From Betaproteobacteria bacterium CG2_30_68_42 (GTDB taxonomy: Bacteria; Pseudomonadota; Gammaproteobacteria; Burkholderiales; Rhodocyclaceae): DNA of 51,519 nt. The notes beneath the pieces are model-generated. The model was not told the origin of the DNA. It saw only the letters and a list, made by a program, of their open reading frames with translations, and did not search any database. A program made the position numbers and the translations under genes. The stretch is taken from assembly GCA_001872285.1 (NCBI GenBank), contig MNXU01000060.1, positions 1 through 51,519 on the forward strand, in the 5' to 3' direction. Positions 8,161 to 19,138 of the stretch are shown here, piece after piece (position 1 is the stretch's first letter; each line of letters starts with the position of its first letter).

Positions 8161-8946
8161 ATGACCACCGCATCCGTTCTTCGCACCGCCTTCGCCGCCT
8201 TCGCCGCGGTGTTTCTTCCGATCGCCGCCGCATCCGCCGAAGAGCCGCCCGCAGCGGTCACGCCCGAGGATGCGGCCGCCCGAAGTATACTGGAAAAGGC
8301 CGACCAGATTCGCTTTCCCAGGGAGAGTTTCCAGGTCGACATCGGCATCGTGTCGCAGACGCGCGACGGCGCGTCCGAGAGGCGCCGCTACCGGGTGCTC
8401 TCGAAAGGCAACGACAACACCGTCATCCAGATCACCGAGCCTGCCGAGGAGCGCGGGCAGACGATCCTGATGCGCGGGCGCGACCTGTGGGTGTTCCTGC
8501 CCAACGTGTCGCAGCCGGTGCGCCTGTCGCTCTCGCAGCGTCTGACCGGGCAGGTCGCCAACGGCGACATCGCACGCGCCAACTTCTCCGGCGACTACAT
8601 TCCGCGGATCGTTCGCAGCGAGACCGTGGAGGGCGAGAAGCACCATGTGCTCGAGCTGAACGCGGTGGATCGCAGCGTGACCTACCACCGCGTGCTGTTC
8701 TGGGTCGCTGCGGCGAGCGCGCGTCCCTACAAGGCGGAGTTCTACTCGCTCTCCGGACGCCTGCTGAAGACCGCGCGCTACCAGAACTTCAGGACGCTTG
8801 GCGGCAAGCTGCGTCCGACCCGGCTCACGATGGAGGACGCGCTGAAGAAGGGCGAGGTCTCGGTGCTCGAGTACAGCGACATGAGGCTGCGGCCGCTGCC
8901 GGACAAGATCTTCACCAAGGAGTACCTGAAGAAACTGGTCGAGTAG
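8161..8946 (+). CDS. LolA-like outer membrane lipoprotein-sorting protein
   Basis: 261 aa from ATG 8161. A signal peptide (MTTASVLRTAFAAFAAVF...AASA) is followed by a single domain of beta strands with the run MRGRDLWVFLPNVSQPVRLS, typical of the LolA-like sorting family (PF17131 type). Members are periplasmic carriers with a hydrophobic cavity for lipidated cargo. There is no lipobox, so the protein is soluble. The setting fits: an FtsX-type ABC exporter next to it would load it and the barrel protein could receive the cargo. The acyltransferase gene starts 26 bp downstream and is probably co-transcribed. The ribosome site is weak. Confidence 0.82.
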   Translation: MTTASVLRTAFAAFAAVFLPIAAASAEEPPAAVTPEDAAARSILEKADQIRFPRESFQVDIGIVSQTRDGASERRRYRVLSKGNDNTVIQITEPAEERGQTILMRGRDLWVFLPNVSQPVRLSLSQRLTGQVANGDIARANFSGDYIPRIVRSETVEGEKHHVLELNAVDRSVTYHRVLFWVAAASARPYKAEFYSLSGRLLKTARYQNFRTLGGKLRPTRLTMEDALKKGEVSVLEYSDMRLRPLPDKIFTKEYLKKLVE

Positions 8947-8972
8947 CGGGCCGGACACAGGGGAGATCGCGC

Positions 8973-9725
8973 GTGTTTCTGTTCGAGCTGATGAATCTCG
9001 CGGGGGGGTACCGGAAGTACTTCGAGATCGTCCCCGCGCTGAGCGACGAACTGCGCGACGAAGCCTATCGCATCCGGCACGCCGTCTACTGCGAGGAACT
9101 CGGCTGGGAGCCGGTGCGGCCCGACGGGCGGGAATTCGACGAGTACGACGCGCATTCGCTCCACTGCCTGATCCGCGCGAAAAGCGACGGCCGCTTCGCC
9201 GGGTGTACGCGCCTGGTGCTCGCCCGGCCGGGCGAGCCGCATTATCCGATGCCCTTCGAGAAGACCTGCGCGAACGTCCTCGACCGCTCGATCGTGGATC
9301 CGCAGGCCTTGCCGCGGCACACGATCGCGGAAGTCTCCCGGCTCGCGGTGATGTCCCGTTACCGCCGGCGCAAGGGCGAGGAGCACGCCCCCGTCGCGAT
9401 CTCGGATGACAGCTTCGGCAACAAGGACCACCCGCGCTTCCCCTACATCCCGGTGGCGCTCTACCTCGGCACCATCGAGATGGCGGCGCGCTCCGGGATC
9501 GACACGCTGTTCGTGCTCACCGAACCGCGGCTGGCCGGCCACTTCGCGAAACTCGGGGTGCGGGTGACGCGCATCGGCGGCGCGACCGAACATCGCGGCA
9601 CGCGCGTGCCTTCGATGATGAGCGTCCAGGGAATCCTCTCCGGCCTGAATTTCATCGTCCGCCCGCTCTACCGTGCGGTCGCCGCGGAAGTCGAGTCCGG
9701 GATGAAGGAGCAGTTCCCGCACTGA
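8973..9725 (+). CDS. PEP-CTERM/exosortase system-associated acyltransferase
   Basis: 250 aa from GTG 8973, supported by GGGGAG 8 bases upstream; the frame is open far upstream but only as a shadow of the preceding gene. The protein starts VFLFELMNLAGGYRKYF and carries YRIRHAVYCEELGWEP, the shared feature of autoinducer-synthase-like GNAT acyltransferases, then EVSRLAVMSRYRRR. This matches the family found only in genomes with PEP-CTERM/exosortase systems (TIGR03694 type). The acyl donor and acceptor are not known; related N-acyl amino acid synthases use acyl-ACP and an amine. No signal peptide is present, so it acts in the cytoplasm. Confidence 0.88.
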   Translation: MFLFELMNLAGGYRKYFEIVPALSDELRDEAYRIRHAVYCEELGWEPVRPDGREFDEYDAHSLHCLIRAKSDGRFAGCTRLVLARPGEPHYPMPFEKTCANVLDRSIVDPQALPRHTIAEVSRLAVMSRYRRRKGEEHAPVAISDDSFGNKDHPRFPYIPVALYLGTIEMAARSGIDTLFVLTEPRLAGHFAKLGVRVTRIGGATEHRGTRVPSMMSVQGILSGLNFIVRPLYRAVAAEVESGMKEQFPH

Positions 9726-9935
9726 CCCGCCAAAGCGCCGGCACGTGACCCACTTCACGGCGCCGGCCCAAGCAGCGCACTAAGCTTCGGCACGTACCGG
9801 AGCGGCCCCGCCTCGCAAGGGCGGAATGCTCCGGCCACTCTGGCAAACCGTCGAAAAAAACGACTCCATGACCCGAGCCCCGAGGTATCCGCTGGAGCGC
9901 TGCGCGCGGGCGCGGCCGGCCACGGCGGGCTGACG

Positions 9936-11315
9936 ATGGTTCGAATCTTCAGCCATTACATCCCGTTCGGAACGCTGCTCCAGGTCGCGCTGGACGCGAG
10001 CCTGCTGTTCGGCGCGACCCTGCTCGGCGTGTCGCTCGGCGCCCACGGGCTCGCGGTCGGACTCGACGGCATCTTCGCGCCCGCACTGCTGTTCGCGCTT
10101 CTCATGACGGCGATCATCAGCGCGCTGGGCCTGTACCGGCGCGACGCTCCGCGTGTCTTCCACGACGTGGTCGCGCGCGTTCTGATGGTCTTCCTGATCG
10201 GGTTTCCGCTCGCCTGGGGCATCTTTTATGTGCTGCCGCTGTGCCAGCCGTGCAGGGAATCGCTCGGGCTGACCGTGCTGCTCGGGCTGACCGGCGTGCT
10301 CGCCTCGCGCGCGCTCCTGCTGCGCAGCTCAGCCGGCTTCCTCGCCCGGCGCGTCCTGGTGCTGGGCACCGGCGCGCAGGCCGCCGAGGTCGAGCGGGTG
10401 TTCGCAGCCGCCGCGCCCGGAGACATGCAGCTCGTCGGCTTCTATCCGCTCGACGAGGGCGACCTGTCCATCGATCGTATCCGTGTGCTGCCGGGTGCGG
10501 TCCCGCTCGCCGAAACGGTCGCCCGCCATGACATCGACGAGATCGTCGTCGCGGTGCGCGAGCGGCGCGGCGGCGTTCTGCCGCTGCGCCAGATGCTCGA
10601 CTGCAAACTCCACGGAGTGCAGGTGACCGAGCTGTCCTCGTTCTTCGAACGCTTCCGCGGCCAGGTGCGCATCGAATCGCTGCACGCGAGCTGGCTCATC
10701 TACGGCGAAGGCTTCCGCCAGGGCGTGCTGCGCAACCTCGTCAAGCGCGGCTTCGACCTCCTGGCGGCGCTCGCCCTCCTGACGGTGGCGATCCCGGTGA
10801 TGGCGATCACGGCGCTCGCCATCGTCTTCGAGAGCGGTTTCCCGGTCTTCTACCGCCAGGAGCGCGTCGGCCAGCGCGGCCGCATCTTCGAGGTGATCAA
10901 GTTCCGCAGCATGCGCAACGATGCCGAGGCCGACGGCAAGCCGCGCTGGGCGGGCTCCGACGACGACCGCATCACGCGGGTCGGCCGCGTCATCCGGCGC
11001 ACGCGCATCGACGAGCTGCCTCAGATCTTCAACGTGCTCGCGGGCGACATGAGCTTCGTCGGGCCGCGCCCGGAGCGCCCCTTCTTCGTGAACATGCTGT
11101 GCGAGCAAGTCCCCTTCTACAACACCCGCCACAGCGTGAAGCCCGGCATCACCGGCTGGGCGCAGGTGCGCTACAAGTACGGCGCCTCGGTCGATGACGC
11201 GATCGAAAAGCTCCAGTACGACCTGTACTACGTCAAGAACCACACGCTGTTCCTCGATCTCGTCATCCTGCTGCGCACCGTCCGGGTCGTGCTCTCCGGC
11301 GAAGGCGCGCACTGA
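9936..11315 (+). CDS. XrtA/PEP-CTERM-system initiating sugar transferase
   Basis: 459 aa. About four membrane segments occupy the first 130 residues, followed by a Rossmann-like CoA-binding domain (RVLVLGTGAQAAEV) and a C-terminal bacterial sugar transferase domain from about residue 268 (KRGFDLLAALALL, then FYRQERVGQRG, KFRSMRNDAE, RIDELPQIFNVL, GPRPERPFF). It should move a sugar phosphate from a UDP-sugar onto undecaprenyl phosphate and so start exopolysaccharide repeat units at the inner membrane. The three-part layout matches the TIGR03013 family tied to PEP-CTERM loci. The 210 bases before it contain no convincing gene. prsK follows after 152 bp. Confidence 0.92.
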   Translation: MVRIFSHYIPFGTLLQVALDASLLFGATLLGVSLGAHGLAVGLDGIFAPALLFALLMTAIISALGLYRRDAPRVFHDVVARVLMVFLIGFPLAWGIFYVLPLCQPCRESLGLTVLLGLTGVLASRALLLRSSAGFLARRVLVLGTGAQAAEVERVFAAAAPGDMQLVGFYPLDEGDLSIDRIRVLPGAVPLAETVARHDIDEIVVAVRERRGGVLPLRQMLDCKLHGVQVTELSSFFERFRGQVRIESLHASWLIYGEGFRQGVLRNLVKRGFDLLAALALLTVAIPVMAITALAIVFESGFPVFYRQERVGQRGRIFEVIKFRSMRNDAEADGKPRWAGSDDDRITRVGRVIRRTRIDELPQIFNVLAGDMSFVGPRPERPFFVNMLCEQVPFYNTRHSVKPGITGWAQVRYKYGASVDDAIEKLQYDLYYVKNHTLFLDLVILLRTVRVVLSGEGAH

Positions 11316-11467
11316 TCCCGTCCCACCCGCACGTCATCCGCCGCCTCGCGTAAGGGCTGCGCGCAGCGGCGAAGCGCACCCACGGTTCCGTTTCGGCCGC
11401 GCCCGCGTATCCTTACGTCCGCGGTGCCACTGAAGACAACGTCACCCGGCGCCGTTACCGGAAGCGC

Positions 11468-13608
11468 ATGAACACCTGGACTCCAACCCTGGCCACATGG
11501 GGCTACGGACTCGCGGCGGCGGCCTTCGCAGCCTTCGCGGCACAACTCGCGCTGGCCGGACGCGGGAACCTGCGCGGGCGCATCGTGTTCGCCGCGATCG
11601 TGCTGAGCGCCGGCTGGGCGTCTTCGGTCGCCGCGTTCCTGGCCACGCGCATCATCGGATTCTGGGTCGCCGCGGGGCTCTTCGATGCGCTGAGGCTGGG
11701 CGCGTGGCTGGCGTTCGCGGTCTCGACGATCCGGCTGCCGGATTTGCGCCCTGGCGCGCGCCCCGCGCCCGAGCTGCGCAGCGCTGCGCCGGCGTGGATC
11801 GCGCTCGGCGCGTTCATCGTCGTGGACGCGCTGGTGCAGTCGGCGGGCGGCTACGCTTCGCAGCGGCTCGACCTGCCGGGGCGCATCCAGTTCGCGCTGC
11901 CGCTCGCGGGAGCGATCCTCGCGCTCGTGCTGGTCGAACAGGCCTACCGCAACATCCCTGCGCATGCGCGCTGGGGAATGAAGCCGCTGTGCCTGGGGCT
12001 CGCCGGCGTGTTCGCGTTCGACCTGTATCTGTACGCCGAGGCCTTCCTGTTCTCGCGCATGGATCTCGACGCCTGGACGGCGCGCGGGCCGGTGCATGCC
12101 ATGCTGGTGCCGTTCGTGGCGGTGTCCGCCGCGCGAAACCGCGAGTGGTCGTTCGAGATCGCGGTGTCGCGGCGCGTGGTCTTCCACTCGGCCGCCCTGC
12201 TCGGCGCCGGACTGTACCTCCTGCTGGTGGCCGCGGCCGGTTATTTCCTGCGTTTCTTCGGCGGGAGCTGGGGCCGCGCGATCGAGATCACCTTCGTGTT
12301 CGCGGCGCTGCTCGGGCTCGCAAGCCTCGTGCTCTCGGGCAGCCTGCGTTCGAAGCTGCGCGTATTCCTGACCAAGAACTTCTTCAGCTACCGTTACGAC
12401 TATCGCGAGGAATGGCTGCGGATCACCCGCACCTTGTCCGCCCATGAGGCGGGAGGCGGCCTGCGCGAGGCGGCGATCAAGGCGCTCGCGGACCTGCTGG
12501 AGAGCCCCGGCGGTTCGCTCTGGCTGCGCAAGGCGGACGGACCCTTCGTACCGGCGGCACGCTGGAACGTGCCCGAGACTCGCGAGAGCGAAGCGGCCGA
12601 AGGCGGTCTCGCAGGCTTCCTCGCCGCCTCGCAATGGGTGGTGGATCTGGACGAATGGCGCAACGATCCGGAGAAATACGAGGGTCTCGTGGTTCCGGGC
12701 TGGCTGATGGGAATGAAGGAGGCGCGCTTCATCGTGCCGTTGACCGCCGGCGAGGCTCTGATAGGCTTCGTGGTGCTCTCGCGGCCGCGAGCGCGCGTCG
12801 ACGTCAACTGGGAGGTCAATGACCTGCTCAAGACCGCCGGCCGCCAGGCCGCGAGCTATCTCGCCCAGATGCAGGCGGTCGAGGCGCTGCTCGAAGCGAA
12901 GAAGTTCGATGCCTTCAACCGCATGTCCGCATTCGTCGTTCATGATCTCAAGAACCTGGTGGCGCAGCTCTCGCTGCTGCTCAAGAACGCGCAGAAGCAC
13001 CACGACAACCCGGAGTTCCGCAAGGACATGCTGGAGACGATCGATCACGTGGTCGAGCGGATGAAGAACCTGCTCCTCCAGTTGCGCGCGGGCACCACGC
13101 CGGTCGATAGCGCGCGCCCCGTGGATCTCGCCGGGCTCATCGGCCGCATCGCGCGCTCGAAGGGCGCCGAAGGCCCCGCAATCGAGCTCGATCTCGATCC
13201 GGCCGCGCGCGCGGCCGGACACGAGGATCGGCTGGAACGCGTGATCGGCCACCTTGTGCAGAATGCCCTTGATGCCACCGGACGATCTGGCAGAGTGTGG
13301 GTTCGGCTGTGGCGCGAGGGGGACGCGGCGAAGCTCGAGGTCGGCGACACGGGCCCCGGCATGAGCGAGGAGTTCGTCCGCAATCGCCTGTTCAAGCCCT
13401 TCCAGTCGACCAAGGCGGCCGGGATGGGGATCGGCGCCTACGAGAGCGCCCAGTACATCGCCGAGCTGGGCGGAACCATCGCCGTGGAGAGCCAACCGAA
13501 CGTGGGAACCCGGATGCGCATCGTGCTGCCCCTCATCAGGGAACAGGAGACAGGAGACAGGAGCCTGCGGCCCGCCTCGCCCCCGGCGCCCAGTACGGAG
13601 GCGGCGGC

Positions 13609-13612
<4 letters not shown>
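11468..13612 (+). CDS. prsK: PEP-CTERM system histidine kinase PrsK
   Basis: 714 aa. The first 300 residues form seven to eight membrane helices, probably the sensor. A GAF-like domain follows (about 320-470), then the dimerisation/phospho-acceptor region VVHDLKNLVAQL with His492, and an ATPase domain with N-box LVQNALDAT and G-boxes GDTGPGMS and GMGIGAYES. The VHDLKN form of the H-box and this domain order are characteristic of PrsK. It phosphorylates PrsR, whose GTG overlaps the PrsK stop by 4 bases, so the two are translationally coupled. The C-terminal tail after the ATPase domain is encoded by three copies of a 7-bp repeat and looks added on. The start has a GGAAG ribosome site. Confidence 0.95.
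13543..13563 (+). repeat. Three 7-bp repeats in the 3' end of prsK
   Basis: Three perfect consecutive ACAGGAG units at the very end of prsK, just after the last conserved kinase block. They encode the unconserved tail REQETGDRSL. A similar 7-bp periodicity occurs at 41929-41977 and 42915-42963, so this may be a short member of the same repeat class. Confidence 0.7.
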
Positions 13613-14961
<1,349 letters not shown>

Positions 14962-15002
14962 GCCGCCCCACCTAACCCGACCTTCCACGGAATCCGCAAC
15001 CC

Positions 15003-17768
15003 ATGACATCCAGCTCGTATCTGCGCCGCACCACCACCGTGCTCCTGCTCGCCGCCGTGCTCGCCGGTTGCGGCGACAGCCCCGAGAAGCAGATCGCCTC
15101 CGCGAAGGCGGAAATGGCAAAGAAGGACTACAGGGCCGCAGCGATCCGGCTCAAGGGTGTCCTGCAGAAGGACGAGAACCTCGCCGAGGCGCGTTACCTG
15201 CTCGGCAGGGCAGGCCTCGAGACGGGGGATACCGCCACCGCGGAAAAGCACCTGCGCAAGGCGGTCGAGCTGGGTTACGACGCGGAGCAGTCGGTTCCGG
15301 AACTCGCGCGCGCGATGATCGAGCTGGGCCAGCACAAGAAGGTGCTCTCCGAGTTCGCTGGCCGCAAGCTCGCCTCCCCGCAGGGCAGGGCCGGCCTGCT
15401 GGTGAGCATCGCCTGGGCTCAGCTTGCGTCCCGTGAAGCCGATGCCGCGCGCAAGTCGATCGCAGACGCGCTCGCCGCCAAGCCCGACCACCCGCGCGCG
15501 CTGCTCGCCAGCGCGTGGATGAAGGCGCAGGACAAGGATGTCCGGGGCGCCGAGACGATCATAGACGCGGTGCTCGCGCGCGAGGCCGATTCCATCGAGG
15601 CCCTCGGCATGAAGGCGAGCCTCGCGCTGGCGCGCGGCGATCGCGAGAACGCGATCAAGGCCTACCGCCGGATCACCGAGGTCCGCCCGGCCCAGATCGC
15701 CGCGCATTACGGCGCCTACACCCTGCTGATGCAGGAGAACAAGGTCGCGGAAGCCAAGGCGCAGATCGAGAGCCTGAGGAAGGTCGCGCCCAAGCACCCG
15801 ATGACCTCCTACCTCCAGGCGCTCATGGCATATCGGGAGAAGGACCTGCCCGCCGCGCGCGACCGGGTGGCCGAGACGCTCAAGTTCGCCCCCGATTTCC
15901 TCCCCGCGCTGATGTTCTCGGGGCTAATCAACACCCAGTTGCGCAACTACGAGCTGGCCGAGCAGCATCTGAACAAGGTGCTGGCACAGGTGCCGAACAG
16001 TTTCTTCGCGAAGCGGACGCTGATCGGCGTGCTGGTGCAGACCGGACGCGCGGATCGTGCGGTCGAGCTCGCGCAGGAGATGGTCAGGCAGGCACCGGAG
16101 AACGCCGAGGTGCTCTCGATGGCGGCCTCCACCTACATGCTCGCGGGCGACGCGAAACAGGGGGCGGCGCTGTTCGAGAAGGCGGCCCGGCTGGCGCCGA
16201 AGGACGCGAAGAAGCGCACCGGACTCGCGCTCGCGCACTTCGCAGCCGGCGAGGCGACGCAGGCCCTGCAGGATCTCGAGGCCGCCTCGGCTGAGGATGC
16301 CTCCAGCGTCGATGCCGATGTCCTGCTCGTGCTCCAGCACCTGAGGGCCAAGCGCTTCGACAAGGCGATCGAGGCGGCCGCAGTCATCGAGAAGAAGGCC
16401 CCCGACAGCCCGGCGACCCACAACCTCAAGGGCCGGGTGCTGGCCGCGGCCGGCAAGCCCGCGCGCGCAAGCTTCGAGCGCGCGCTCCAGCTCAAGCCCG
16501 ATTTCGTGCCGGCGCTGGTCAACCTGGGCCGGATCGATCTGATCGAGAGGAAGCCCGAGGCCGCGAGAAAGCGTTTCGAGGACGCGATCGCCAAGTGGCC
16601 GAAGAACGTGGCGCTGCAGATCGCCCACGTCGACGCCCTCAACGCCATGGGCGCGCCGCGCGAGGAAATACGCAAGGTGCTCGAGCGCACGGTCGCCGCG
16701 GCGCCCGCGGATGCCGGCGCACGCCGTGTGCTGATCGCCTTCCACGTCCGCGGCAAGGAGTTCGACCTCGCGCTCAAGGCGGCCCAGGAGGCCGCCGCGG
16801 CGATCCCGGGCAACGCGGGGCTGCTCCGGGTGCTCGGCGAGCTCCAGCTCGCGACCGGGGCCGCCGACCAGGCCGTCGCCACGTTCACCCGGGCAGTGGA
16901 GATCTCGCCCAACTCGATCGAACTGCTGCTGCGGCTCTCCGACGCCCGGACCGCGACCGGCGCGACCGAAGCCGCGCTCCAGTCCCTGCGCAAGGCGCTC
17001 GCGCTCAAGCCGGATCTGCGCGATGCGCAGATCCGCATCGCCTCCATCCAGAGCCGCAGCGGTCACACGGCGGACGCGGTGAAGGTCGCGAGGGACATGC
17101 AGCAGAGGCAGCCGAAGGATGCGGTAGGCTACCTGCTCGAAGGCGACCTCTACGCACGCGAGAAGAAGTGGAACGAGGCCGTGGCCGCCTATCGCACGGG
17201 AATGGAACGCACCAAGGCGCCGCTGCTGGCGGTCCGGCTCCACCAGTCGCTTTCCAGTGCGCAGCGCAAGCAGGAGGCGGACAAGCTCGCGGCCGACTGG
17301 GTCCGCGCCAATCCGAAGGACGGCTACCTTCGCAACTATCTCGCCGAGCGCGCTCAGGCCGCGGGCGACGCCGCCGAGGCCGCGCGCCAGTACAAGGCGC
17401 TGCACGATCAGTTCCCGCAGAACCAGGCGATCCTGAACAACCTGGCGTGGGCCTCGTACGAGGCGAAGGACGCGAAGGCGCTGGGCTATGCCGAGCAGGC
17501 GAACAAGCTCGCGCCCGGCAACCCCGCGGTCATGGACACGCTGGGCTGGATTCTGGTCGAGAAGGGCGATCCGAAGCGCGGCATCGAGCTGCTGCAGCAG
17601 GCGGTCGCCAAGGCGCCCAAGGCCGCCGAGCTCCGGCTTCACCTGGCCAAGGCGATGATCCGGGACGGCCGCAAGGACGAGGCCCGGAAGGAGCTCGCCG
17701 TACTCAGCGCGCTCGGCGACAAGTATCCGAAGCAGGCCGAGGTCGCGAAGCTCAAGGCCGGCCTGTGA
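15003..17768 (+). CDS. prsT: PEP-CTERM system TPR lipoprotein PrsT
   Basis: 921 aa. A lipoprotein signal with lipobox LAGC puts the acylated cysteine at residue 23, so the protein is probably anchored to a membrane, facing the periplasm. Almost all the rest consists of tetratricopeptide repeats of about 34 residues (for example AEARYLLGRAGLETGDTATA), interspersed with Lys/Ala-rich helices. Length, lipobox and position right after prsR match the PrsT family (TIGR02917). A scaffold role in assembling the exopolysaccharide/exosortase machinery is assumed in the family but not proven. The gap from prsR is only 41 bp, so prsK-prsR-prsT form one operon. Confidence 0.95.
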   Translation: MTSSSYLRRTTTVLLLAAVLAGCGDSPEKQIASAKAEMAKKDYRAAAIRLKGVLQKDENLAEARYLLGRAGLETGDTATAEKHLRKAVELGYDAEQSVPELARAMIELGQHKKVLSEFAGRKLASPQGRAGLLVSIAWAQLASREADAARKSIADALAAKPDHPRALLASAWMKAQDKDVRGAETIIDAVLAREADSIEALGMKASLALARGDRENAIKAYRRITEVRPAQIAAHYGAYTLLMQENKVAEAKAQIESLRKVAPKHPMTSYLQALMAYREKDLPAARDRVAETLKFAPDFLPALMFSGLINTQLRNYELAEQHLNKVLAQVPNSFFAKRTLIGVLVQTGRADRAVELAQEMVRQAPENAEVLSMAASTYMLAGDAKQGAALFEKAARLAPKDAKKRTGLALAHFAAGEATQALQDLEAASAEDASSVDADVLLVLQHLRAKRFDKAIEAAAVIEKKAPDSPATHNLKGRVLAAAGKPARASFERALQLKPDFVPALVNLGRIDLIERKPEAARKRFEDAIAKWPKNVALQIAHVDALNAMGAPREEIRKVLERTVAAAPADAGARRVLIAFHVRGKEFDLALKAAQEAAAAIPGNAGLLRVLGELQLATGAADQAVATFTRAVEISPNSIELLLRLSDARTATGATEAALQSLRKALALKPDLRDAQIRIASIQSRSGHTADAVKVARDMQQRQPKDAVGYLLEGDLYAREKKWNEAVAAYRTGMERTKAPLLAVRLHQSLSSAQRKQEADKLAADWVRANPKDGYLRNYLAERAQAAGDAAEAARQYKALHDQFPQNQAILNNLAWASYEAKDAKALGYAEQANKLAPGNPAVMDTLGWILVEKGDPKRGIELLQQAVAKAPKAAELRLHLAKAMIRDGRKDEARKELAVLSALGDKYPKQAEVAKLKAGL

Positions 17769-17846
17769 GGCAGCAGCGCTTCGCGCGCCCTCCGATCCGG
17801 GCGCGTGCCGCCGTAAATGATTCGTTCAATGTCTGAGGATGATGCG

Positions 17847-19127
17847 ATGACCACGGTTGCAGTGATCGGTCTGGGCTACGTCGGGCTGCCCCTTGCGGTG
17901 GCTTTCGGCAAGCAGCACCGCACGATCGGCTTCGACATGTCGGAGCGCAAGATCGCCGCGTACCGGCAGGGGTTCGATCCGACCGGAGAGGTGAGCAGCG
18001 AAGACCTGCACTCGGCCACGCACCTGAGCGTGACCACGGAGGCCACGGCGATCGCGGACGCGGATTTCATCGTCGTCGCGGTGCCCACGCCGGTCGACGA
18101 GGCGCATCAGCCCGACTTCAGCCCGCTGGTGGGCGCGAGCGAGGTCGTGGGCCGGCATGCGAAGCGCGGTGCGATCGTGGTGTTCGAATCCACGGTGTAC
18201 CCCGGCGCGACCGAGGAGGTCTGCATCCCGGTGATCGAGAAGGCAGGCGGAAAGAAATGGAAGCAGGATTTCTTTGTCGGCTATTCGCCCGAGCGCATCA
18301 ATCCGGGCGACAGGGAGCGCACCCTGACGAAGATCACCAAGGTCGTGTCCGGCGACACTCCGGAGACGTTGGAGAAGGTCGCCGCGCTCTACGGCAGCAT
18401 CATCGCCGCAGGGGTCTACAAGGCCAGCGGCATCAAGGTCGCGGAAGCCGCTAAGGTGATCGAGAACACCCAGCGCGATCTCAACATCGCGCTCATGAAC
18501 GAGCTGGCGATCATCTTCGATCGCATCGGCATCGACACGCTGGAGGTGCTGCAGGCGGCCGGAACGAAGTGGAATTTCCTGCCCTTCCGCCCGGGGCTGG
18601 TGGGCGGCCACTGCATCGGCGTGGACCCCTACTACCTCACCCACAAGGCCGACATGCTGGGGTATCACCCGCAGGTGATCCTGGCGGGGCGGCGCATCAA
18701 CGACGGCATGGGCAAGTTCGTCGCCGAGCAGACGATCAAGCACATGATCCGCAACGGATCCTGCGTCAAGGGGGCGAACGTGATCGTGCTCGGACTCACC
18801 TTCAAGGAGAACTGCCCCGATCTTCGCAATTCCCGCGTCATCGATGTCATCCGGGAGATCGAGTCGTTCGGCGCGGTGGTCCATGTGCATGACCCGATCG
18901 CGGATCCGGGCGAGGCTCGCCACGAATACGGGGTCGAGCTGAAGGCATGGGACGAACTGCCGCAGGCGCAGGCCGTCGTGGCGGCCGTGGCCCACCGCGA
19001 ATACCTCGAACGCCCGCTCGATGAGCTCACCGCGAAACTCGCCCGCGGCGGCGCCTTCATCGACGTCAAGTGCCGGTTCGATCGCGCCGCGATCGAGGCC
19101 GCCGGCAACGCCGTCTGGCGTCTGTAG
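17847..19127 (+). CDS. UDP-N-acetylglucosamine 6-dehydrogenase (TviB type)
   Basis: 426 aa from ATG 17847 (GAGG nine bases upstream; in-frame ATG 17829 is possible). It has NAD site GLGYVG at the N-terminus, catalytic Cys256 in [11 protein letters not shown], and the C-terminal UDP-binding domain with NSRVIDVI. This subgroup oxidises UDP-N-acetylhexosamine at C6, turning UDP-GlcNAc into UDP-GlcNAcA at the cost of two NAD+. The neighbouring epimerase is the normal partner (TviB/TviC or WbpO/WbpP logic). The product would feed an acidic amino-sugar unit of the exopolysaccharide. UDP-GalNAc as the substrate cannot be excluded. Confidence 0.88.
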   Translation: MTTVAVIGLGYVGLPLAVAFGKQHRTIGFDMSERKIAAYRQGFDPTGEVSSEDLHSATHLSVTTEATAIADADFIVVAVPTPVDEAHQPDFSPLVGASEVVGRHAKRGAIVVFESTVYPGATEEVCIPVIEKAGGKKWKQDFFVGYSPERINPGDRERTLTKITKVVSGDTPETLEKVAALYGSIIAAGVYKASGIKVAEAAKVIENTQRDLNIALMNELAIIFDRIGIDTLEVLQAAGTKWNFLPFRPGLVGGHCIGVDPYYLTHKADMLGYHPQVILAGRRINDGMGKFVAEQTIKHMIRNGSCVKGANVIVLGLTFKENCPDLRNSRVIDVIREIESFGAVVHVHDPIADPGEARHEYGVELKAWDELPQAQAVVAAVAHREYLERPLDELTAKLARGGAFIDVKCRFDRAAIEAAGNAVWRL

Positions 19128-19138
19128 GAGGAACGGGA

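Noticed and set aside
9740-9800. Additional sigma-54-like sites (CGGCACG) before the sugar transferase
   Set aside because: Both lack the GC of the -12 element at the required spacing.
9826-9934. 35-codon frame just before the initiating sugar transferase
   Set aside because: No ribosome site, no membrane or family feature; the gap is better treated as non-coding.
11228-13495. 755-residue open frame on the minus strand
   Set aside because: Antisense to prsK; no start signal, no domain.
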